Assembly (NCBI RefSeq): GCF_023094165.1
Contig: NZ_JALMDK010000002.1
Location: 695,541-759,540 of the forward strand
DNA: 64,000 nt
Source of the DNA: Crossiella sp. S99.2
Lineage (GTDB): Bacteria > Actinomycetota > Actinomycetes > Mycobacteriales > Pseudonocardiaceae
Reading direction: 5' to 3'
Shown here piece after piece: positions 61,301 through 64,000 of this stretch. Numbering within the stretch: the first letter of the stretch is position 1; each line of letters opens with the position of its first letter. Under the pieces are notes generated by a model. It was not told the DNA's origin, searched no databases, and saw only the letters and a program-made list of their open reading frames with translations. The translations under genes and the position numbers were made by a program.

Positions 61301-61419
61301 TGCTGCACACCCACTTCCTGCGGGCCTACAGCATCGAGCCGGACGACAAGGCGGTGTGCCTCTACCTGGCCCGGATCGCGGCCCTGACCTTCGCCGCCCG
61401 CACGGGAGGACCGCGATGA
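58306..61419 (+). CDS. lanB: Full-length class I lanthipeptide dehydratase LanB
   Basis: 1037 residues from GTG 58306 (GAAAGG five bases ahead). The N-terminal glutamylation domain (about 1-700) opens RVGFRAAGGLLVRAVAEGEL and includes LVVANSTLM-like and RPTPNGLFAGV segments typical of LanB. The elimination (SpaB_C-like) domain is about 770-1030, with LFAKLYGDPQRHNTVLAKHL and WFLRFREGNEHYLRLRIRLP. It would glutamylate Ser/Thr with Glu-tRNA and eliminate to dehydro-residues. Complete, not split. It overlaps LanC as ATGA. Confidence 0.9.
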   Translation: MSTALPDRVGFRAAGGLLVRAVAEGELKLPPWPALTAAGADAVTERVDWLREVWEVEAVRDAIGLASPVLADRVHNLCRTQVVDERESRRAALSVVRYLARLTGRPTPNGLFAGVTAARFGSAPSQRWGGDHRAVAGAEAGWLAEVIRQLEGRAEILERLVLVANSTLMVRGERLVVPYQPTINHRGTGAVEIELRHTGPVRAAVRAARAPIPFDDVREQVLAEFPSAAGSTVTGLLATLVAHRVLVTNLHAPSTEPDALGHLARELEMAGEAAIEQCTTLNDIHDLLRQHRNSPAATRRTLRIEAAASMSRLAPSRRNPVTVDLRLDLDVVLPETVAREAERAALLLARLTSRPGGIAAWADFHRRFYQRFGTGAQVPLLEVIADSGIGWPDGYPGTSGVVTRPQRTSRDERLLDLAQAAALDGQHEVVLDENLIAELEQAPVHSIQLPSHLELCARVDSQSLQALKQGNFQLTVTSVSRSAGVVSGRFLHLFDEHDRRTLTSPLASPESGGVIQAQLSFPPLDPATAHVARSVQVLPTIVSLAEHRDTAASTAVLTAADLAVSCDSNRLYLTAPALGARVEAWGLHALNLRKHTPPLARLLVELTRAHCAEVTDFDWGTAATLPFLPRLRFGRIVLSPARWRLAAADLPDRTSSWATWDAALAEWRTRRRLPQAVFLVDGDWRLPLDLIEDAHRVLLREHLGTHPHAVLEEGPAEDAAGWLDGRAHDVVVPMASCQPQATTRPPRPTPQRIVRPGEHGLSPGGSPLLFAKLYGDPQRHNTVLAKHLPALLAEWGEAQPQWWFLRFREGNEHYLRLRIRLPNSEPVVFGEAAGQVSAWADRLRRLGLLRDIAFATSYPETGRWGSGAALSAVEAFFTADSRAVLAQLAWPARPHDHALAAANFAAIAVAFMGGTEAGMRWLIDHVPAKPPTVVPRPVFAEARRLADPFESFRSLRSAPGAASVVATWAERAQTVAAYRAHLARAEAEGVDPDAALGSLLHTHFLRAYSIEPDDKAVCLYLARIAALTFAARTGGPR

Positions 61420-62666
61420 ACGCCGACCTCGCCTCGGACACCGCGGTCGAGTACGCGACGGGGATCGCCGATCGCCTCGCTCGGCCGGACGCCGCCCACC
61501 TGCCCACGGACGAGCCGTGGTGGCACCAATCCCTCGCCCACGGCGCTCCCGGCGTCGCACTGCTGCACGTCGAGCTGGCAGCCGCCGGTATACGGCCGTT
61601 CGACCGCGCCCACGATTGGCTGACCGCCGTCACCAGCAAGCCGGTCACCACCGGAGCTAGCACCGGCTTGTTCTACGGCGCGCCGGCGGTCGCGCGCGCC
61701 CTCGCAGGCGCCGCCGCCGTCCGTCCCGGCACGTACCAGTCCGCTCTCACGCCCTTGACCCGGCAGATCGCCACCGATGCCCACAACCGCGTCGACAAGG
61801 CTCACGAGCGCATGGACGCCGTCGGGATGTTGCCGCAGATGGCCGAGTTCGACACGATTCGGGGCCTCGCTGGTCTCGGTGCCCATCTGCTGCACCACGA
61901 TCCCGACGGCACCGCTCTGCCGGCCATTCTGGGCGCCCTCGTGCGGCTCACTCAATCGGTGATGGTCGAAGGAGAGGCCCTGCCGGGGTGGTGGACCCTC
62001 ACCGGTCCCACCGGTCACACGGACGACGAGTTCCCCGGAGGCCACGGCAACTTCGGCGTCGCACATGGCATCGGCGGCCCGCTGGCACTGCTGGCCCAGG
62101 CCCTGCGCCGGGGCATCGCCGTGGACGGGCAGCGCCAGGCCGTCGCGACGATTTGTGCGTGGCTGGACTCCTGGCGCATGAACACCCCGAGCGGATACCG
62201 GTGGCCCTACATGATCACCCGAGACGAGGCGCGTTCGACGCCGATGTACGTGCGGCACAGCGGGGCCAGCCGCCGTCCGAGTTGGTGCTACGGAACAGCG
62301 GGCATCGCCCGCGCCCTGCACCTCGCCGCTCTGTCCCTCGGCGACGTCGATCGCCGCCAGATCGCCGAAGAAGCCTTGGTCAGTGCGGTGACGGACCCGG
62401 AACAGGATGCGTTGATCAGCGACGCCTCGCTGTGCCACGGCTACGCCGGCCTCGCCCGAATCACCGTCGGCACCGCCGTCGACACATCGGGGCCAGCCGC
62501 CTCCCGACTGCGCGCGCTGGCCACCGAGATGCTGCACCGCGCCTGGGTCCAGGCCGTTCCAGAAGGCCCTGGCTTCCTGGAAGGCGCCGCCGGAGTCGGC
62601 CTAGCCGTCCTCGCCGCAGAGACCGCGTCCGCGACTGGCTGGGACACCTGCCTGCTGATCACTTGA
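61416..62666 (+). CDS. lanC: Lanthipeptide cyclase LanC
   Basis: 416 residues from ATG 61416, GGGAGGA ahead. Zinc ligands Cys291 (SWCYGTAG), Cys340 and His341 (LCHGYAG) are all present. GGHGNFGVAHGIGGPLALLA and FLEGAAGVGLAVLA mark the repeated alpha-toroid. It adds Cys thiols to dehydro-residues to form rings. It overlaps LanB and is 30 bases from the next gene. Confidence 0.9.
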   Translation: MNADLASDTAVEYATGIADRLARPDAAHLPTDEPWWHQSLAHGAPGVALLHVELAAAGIRPFDRAHDWLTAVTSKPVTTGASTGLFYGAPAVARALAGAAAVRPGTYQSALTPLTRQIATDAHNRVDKAHERMDAVGMLPQMAEFDTIRGLAGLGAHLLHHDPDGTALPAILGALVRLTQSVMVEGEALPGWWTLTGPTGHTDDEFPGGHGNFGVAHGIGGPLALLAQALRRGIAVDGQRQAVATICAWLDSWRMNTPSGYRWPYMITRDEARSTPMYVRHSGASRRPSWCYGTAGIARALHLAALSLGDVDRRQIAEEALVSAVTDPEQDALISDASLCHGYAGLARITVGTAVDTSGPAASRLRALATEMLHRAWVQAVPEGPGFLEGAAGVGLAVLAAETASATGWDTCLLIT

Positions 62667-62696
62667 CCTGCCCGACCGAGAGGAGATTCCACGCTG

Positions 62697-64000
62697 ATGC
62701 CGCCGGACAGCCGCTGGCACCACTACCTGGTCGAGTTCGCCGACCCGACCACCGCCGAGCACACCGCCGCGACCCTGCTCGCACCCGCCCTCGACCAGGC
62801 CCAGCAGGACGGCGAACTCAACACGTGGTGGCACCTGCGCAAGACGCCCGCCTGGCGACTGCGTTACCGACAGGTCAACCCCGACACGGCCGCCGTCGAC
62901 ACGCTGCTGTCCGAGCTGGAGGCCGATGGGCATCTCGCGCGCTGGGCACGCGGGATCTACGAACCCGAGACGCTCGCCTTCGGCGGCCCCGCCGGGATGG
63001 GCATCGCGCACACGCTGTTCCACCACGACAGCCGCCATTGCCTCGCCCGCGCCACGGCACCAGCCGCCTTGGGGCAGCGGGAGACCACCGTCCTACTGTT
63101 TAGCTCGATGTTGCGCGGGGCCGGGCTGGATTGGTTCGAGCAGGGCGACGTCTGGGACAAGGTGGCCGCGCTCCGGCCCACCGCCCAAGCTCCCTCCACA
63201 CGCTCTCCACACACCGAGCGGTTGAGCCAAGCCGTGCGTCGACTCATGACCACGGACACGCACAAGGTCGCCGACGTGGCACCCGACGCGGTTCCCGAGA
63301 CCTGGTGGACAGCGTTCGACACCGCAGGCCGCCAACTCGCCGAACTTGCCCGCGAAGGTCACCTCGAGCGAGGACTACGCGCGGTTCTGGCGCACCACTT
63401 CATCTTTCACGCCAACCGCGCCGGTCTATCCGGCGCCGACCAGGCCACCCTCGCCGCGCTGGCCGTCAACACCGTTTTCCACAGCACGCCTACCCGGCAG
63501 GCACCAGCCGGGACCACCTCCAACACCGTTAGGGTCCCCTCAATGACAACCACTGTCAGTGACGCTTCCACCGGCTCCGCCGACGAGTTGCGTGCCAAGC
63601 TCGCCGACCGCCTCGTCAAGGACGGCACGGTCCGCACCGACGCTGTGGAGGCCGCGTTCCGGCAGGTACCCCGCCACCTGTTCCTGCCCGACGTCCCGCT
63701 GGTCGAGGCGTACGCCGACGAGCCCGTCTACACCAAGCACGAGGGCGATGGCACCCGCATCAGCGCCGCGTCCCAGCCCAAGATCGTCGCCATGATGCTC
63801 GAACAGCTCGCTGTTCAGCCCGGCGAACGGCTGCTCGAACTCGGCGCGGCCACCGGCTACAACGCCGCCCTGATGGCCACCCTCACCGGCGCAGACGGGC
63901 GCGTCACCACGATCGACATCGACGAGGACCTCGTCGCGGGAGCCCGCGAGCACCTGGCTGCGGCCAGTATCGACAATGTCGAGGCGGTCGTCGCCGACGG
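62697..64000 (+). CDS. SpaB_C-type domain fused to FxLD-system methyltransferase, 3' end missing
   Basis: The frame is open from ATG 62697 to the window end, 434 residues so far. Residues 1 to about 270 resemble the thiopeptide-type (SpaB_C) domain: SRWHHYLVEFADPTTAEHTA, AWRLRYRQVNPDTAAVDTLL, and a C-terminal helical part. From Met283 (63543) onward it is an isoaspartyl-type methyltransferase: DAVEAAFRQVPRHLFLPDVP and SAM motif ERLLELGAATGYNAALMATL at about 377-395. No stop separates the parts, so they look like one protein; a weak internal start at 63543 could also give a separate enzyme. It probably methylates Asp in the precursor core. Confidence 0.8.
   Translation, partial: MPPDSRWHHYLVEFADPTTAEHTAATLLAPALDQAQQDGELNTWWHLRKTPAWRLRYRQVNPDTAAVDTLLSELEADGHLARWARGIYEPETLAFGGPAGMGIAHTLFHHDSRHCLARATAPAALGQRETTVLLFSSMLRGAGLDWFEQGDVWDKVAALRPTAQAPSTRSPHTERLSQAVRRLMTTDTHKVADVAPDAVPETWWTAFDTAGRQLAELAREGHLERGLRAVLAHHFIFHANRAGLSGADQATLAALAVNTVFHSTPTRQAPAGTTSNTVRVPSMTTTVSDASTGSADELRAKLADRLVKDGTVRTDAVEAAFRQVPRHLFLPDVPLVEAYADEPVYTKHEGDGTRISAASQPKIVAMMLEQLAVQPGERLLELGAATGYNAALMATLTGADGRVTTIDIDEDLVAGAREHLAAASIDNVEAVVAD

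Noticed and set aside
1..64000. tRNA, rRNA, CRISPR arrays and insertion sequences
   Set aside because: Read through both strands; no cloverleaf, array of regular spacers, transposase or terminal inverted repeats were recognised.

Overview
The window is high-GC actinomycete DNA, most likely from the Pseudonocardiales. The base composition, dense GTG/ATG starts in short overlaps, a membrane SARP regulator beside a Tad pilus cluster, tetratricopeptide XRE regulators and an FxLD-type lanthipeptide locus all point that way. The left third looks like the core of a conjugative element (integrative element or large plasmid): type IV secretion genes, a replication-relaxation protein and a block of small accessory genes. 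No integrase, relaxase, tRNA or attachment site was found, so its boundaries lie outside or were not recognised.

Layout. 1-9.8 kb (+): VirB6/TrbL-like membrane protein (5' truncated), PrgI-like protein, VirB4 ATPase, VirD4/TraD-like coupling protein, replication-relaxation protein and a lytic transglycosylase-NlpC/P60 wall hydrolase. 9.8-21 kb (mostly -): accessory genes including two RAMA-domain proteins, two related small proteins (one frameshifted), a HExxH-vWA protein with a MoxR-type AAA+ ATPase, and on the + strand a double winged-helix protein whose C-terminal domain matches the N-terminus of the MoxR protein. 21-21.8 kb: an AT-rich, repeat-containing non-coding stretch, then an HxlR-type regulator. 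22.3-35.5 kb: a membrane-anchored LysM-SARP regulator and a Tad-type pilus operon (lipoprotein, secreted PKD-like protein, CpaB, CpaE, TadA, TadB, TadC, Flp-like pilin, three TadE/G pseudopilins) with a divergent A24 prepilin peptidase. 35.6-42.3 kb: hypotheticals, a short-chain dehydrogenase and an XRE-TPR regulator.

42.4-51.9 kb (+): a tightly packed operon joining a QueC-like enzyme, a group-II-intron-type reverse transcriptase relative with a changed catalytic motif (FADN for YADD), a compact formylglycine-generating-enzyme-fold protein, a probable DUF6884 protein, a GT2 glycosyltransferase, a radical SAM enzyme, an XRE protein, a phosphoribosyltransferase, a GT4 glycosyltransferase, a 5'-3' exonuclease and a PIG-L deacetylase. 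I cannot match this combination to a named system. It is the best candidate here for an undescribed one, either a pathway for a modified nucleoside or glycoside, or a conflict/defence island.

52-57.6 kb: three more XRE regulators with near-identical DNA-binding domains (one with a Nudix-like C-terminus, two with TPR-like C-termini), a flavoprotein and a Nudix hydrolase. 58-64 kb (+): a class I lanthipeptide cluster of the FxLD type: precursor, attenuator-like hairpin, full-length LanB, LanC, and one open frame fusing a SpaB_C-type domain to an isoaspartyl-type methyltransferase that runs off the right end. Together these should dehydrate, cyclise and probably methylate an Asp of the precursor, leading to an aspartimide or isoaspartate.
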